Source of the DNA: Gammaproteobacteria bacterium
GTDB lineage: Bacteria; Pseudomonadota; Gammaproteobacteria; Pseudomonadales; Azotimanducaceae
DNA length: 64,000 nt
Assembly: GCA_009837185.1 (NCBI GenBank)
Contig: VXUA01000042.1
Location: 1-64,000, forward strand
Direction of reading: 5' to 3'
Notes under the pieces: model-generated
What the model was told of the DNA's origin: nothing
The model's input: only the letters and a program-made list of their open reading frames with translations
Databases searched by the model: none
Program-made: the position numbers and the translations under genes
Shown: in pieces, positions 63,064 through 64,000 of the stretch
Layout of the letters: every line of letters begins with the position of its first letter
Position numbering within the stretch: the stretch's first letter is position 1

Positions 63064-63909
63064 GTGCACACCCTACGAGGAGTCGTTAGTTTTGCGATTC
63101 TTTTCTGTTACACACTTGTAGGCTGCGCGTCCGTCTACGTCTTAGCGCTGGCACAGTTACTCTGTCCTGTACCACACTGGCGGAGACGTATACGAGGCGC
63201 GAACGACGATGTAATCACAGCATGGGTGTTTCTCAACGAGAAGATGTGCCATCTGTTTCGTTGGATTCGAATTGAGTCGACACTGCCGAACAACTTAGCT
63301 ACTCGTAAAGACTGGTGGATCATCGCCAGTAATCACCAAAGCTGGGCGGACATAGTGATCTTAGAGATCGTGTTTCGGAAGCTTGCGCCCCCCATCAAAT
63401 TTTTTACGAAACGCGAATTGATTTGGGTTCCGTTTCTGGGCTTCGGTTTATGGTTGTTGCGCTTCCCCTATGTGCGACGCGGTAAGCGCGAGAAAGGACA
63501 ATCGCGACAGCAAGTACAACACAAAAATCGTCAAGAATTACAACGTGCAGAAAGACAGTTCCACGAACGTCCGATTTCGCTGTTGTTGTTCTTAGAAGGT
63601 ACTCGGTTCACCCCCGTAAAACACGCCCAACAACGTCCAGTGTACCAACACTTATTGCGTCCGAAACTGGGAGGCTTAGCTTTTAGTTTGGAAGCGTTAG
63701 CGGACGATGTTGACCGTATCGTCAACGTCACTGTCAACTATGAGGGTGCAGTTCCTGGATTCTGGCAGTTTTTGTGCGGACGGTGCTCACACGTGTCCGT
63801 TCATGTCGAAACCATTCCTCTTACCGCTAGTTTCAACCAAAACTTGAAAAAGGAAGTTATGAAACTATGGGAGGAAAAAGACCATGTACTGTCAACGATG
63901 CGTTCTTGA
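63064..63909 (+). CDS. PlsC-type lysophospholipid acyltransferase (YihG-like)
   Basis: The 281-residue inner-membrane acyltransferase has an N-terminal helix (about residues 8-31) and the catalytic HX4D motif in SNHQSWADIV (about 90-99). KFFTKRELIWVPFLGFGLW, FPYVRRGKR, and the FLEGTRF block (about 178-184) complete the LPLAT family core. The length and the REL-to-RRG spacing recall E. coli YihG rather than the shorter PlsC. It acylates lysophosphatidic acid or a related lipid. GTG start, 31 bases after the permease gene. Confidence 0.87.
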   Translation: MHTLRGVVSFAILFCYTLVGCASVYVLALAQLLCPVPHWRRRIRGANDDVITAWVFLNEKMCHLFRWIRIESTLPNNLATRKDWWIIASNHQSWADIVILEIVFRKLAPPIKFFTKRELIWVPFLGFGLWLLRFPYVRRGKREKGQSRQQVQHKNRQELQRAERQFHERPISLLLFLEGTRFTPVKHAQQRPVYQHLLRPKLGGLAFSLEALADDVDRIVNVTVNYEGAVPGFWQFLCGRCSHVSVHVETIPLTASFNQNLKKEVMKLWEEKDHVLSTMRS

Positions 63910-64000
63910 GTCGAACTACGGCTTATTCTGTGCGAGACGTTGAACCGAACTCCTTGTCGAGGTGGTAAGCTCTTCCCTGTAAATTCCTTGCAGCTTGAAA

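Noticed and set aside
1-64000. CRISPR arrays, rRNA genes, insertion sequences or prophage
   Set aside because: No spaced repeat arrays, rRNA-like stretches, transposases, integrases or phage structural genes were recognised anywhere in the window.

Overview
The window reads as chromosomal DNA of a gammaproteobacterium of moderate GC content. Three blocks support this: thrB / DUF2782 / polA / engB / cytochrome c4 / dsbA in the order known from Pseudomonas-type genomes; rpsU-yqeY-dnaG-rpoD followed by a tRNA-Ile(CAU) gene; and a tsaC/SURF1/SCO group. Several traits are atypical for that class. It has a mevalonate isoprenoid operon, a single-chain (alpha2) glycyl-tRNA synthetase, a DNA polymerase I whose proofreading site is degenerate, and two primary-type sigma factors. 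The genus cannot be named from sequence alone.

Layout. 0-2.6 kb: purE, tsaC, and two cytochrome oxidase assembly factors (SURF1, SCO). 2.9-4.8 kb: a leftward, translationally coupled three-gene cassette of unknown function built around a TIGR04255 protein. 4.8-5.65 kb: the largest stretch without a convincing gene. 5.65-13 kb: the thrB-polA-engB-dsbA housekeeping block, with two DsbA-like proteins flanking a dihaem cytochrome c4. 13.2-22.4 kb: a thioredoxin-fold lipoprotein, a PH-domain membrane protein, a squalene/phytoene synthase, an MpaB-type oxygenase, and an RND exporter / LolA-like / outer-membrane barrel trio that looks like a lipid or hydrophobic-compound export set.

22.4-28.8 kb: an overlapping operon of amidase, mevalonate diphosphate decarboxylase, phosphomevalonate kinase and an HMG-CoA reductase::mevalonate kinase fusion. 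This covers all steps from HMG-CoA to isopentenyl diphosphate. Exonuclease III follows. 28.8-37.3 kb: two tandem SWIM-SNF2 ATPases of about 1210 residues that share a 197-bp identical 3' tract, then a coupled ankyrin lipoprotein. 37.3-39.8 kb: rmuC and glycyl-tRNA synthetase.

39.8-44.2 kb: a patch of decay, with a frameshifted DUF4143 ATPase remnant, a second rpoD, and a HepT/MNT pair whose HepT-like gene is split by a stop codon. It ends in a tRNA-Ile(CAU) gene whose anticodon loop holds a 274-nt group I intron. 44.3-48.6 kb: rpoD-dnaG-yqeY-rpsU (leftward). 48.9-53.6 kb: aminotransferase, nitrilase-family amidase, AI-2E-type permease, rhomboid protease, a frameshifted sixA and a tiny membrane protein. 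53.7-61.6 kb (leftward): purC with two small genes, then an exoI / Nudix / ABC ATPase / FtsX-like permease / AttH-like lipoprotein chain. 61.6-63.9 kb: a SLC13-type permease and a PlsC-type acyltransferase.

The observations most worth a second look are the group I intron in tRNA-Ile(CAU), the TIGR04255 cassette, the duplicated SWIM-SNF2 genes with apparent gene conversion, the HMGR-MVK fusion, and the catalytically dead exonuclease domain of PolA.
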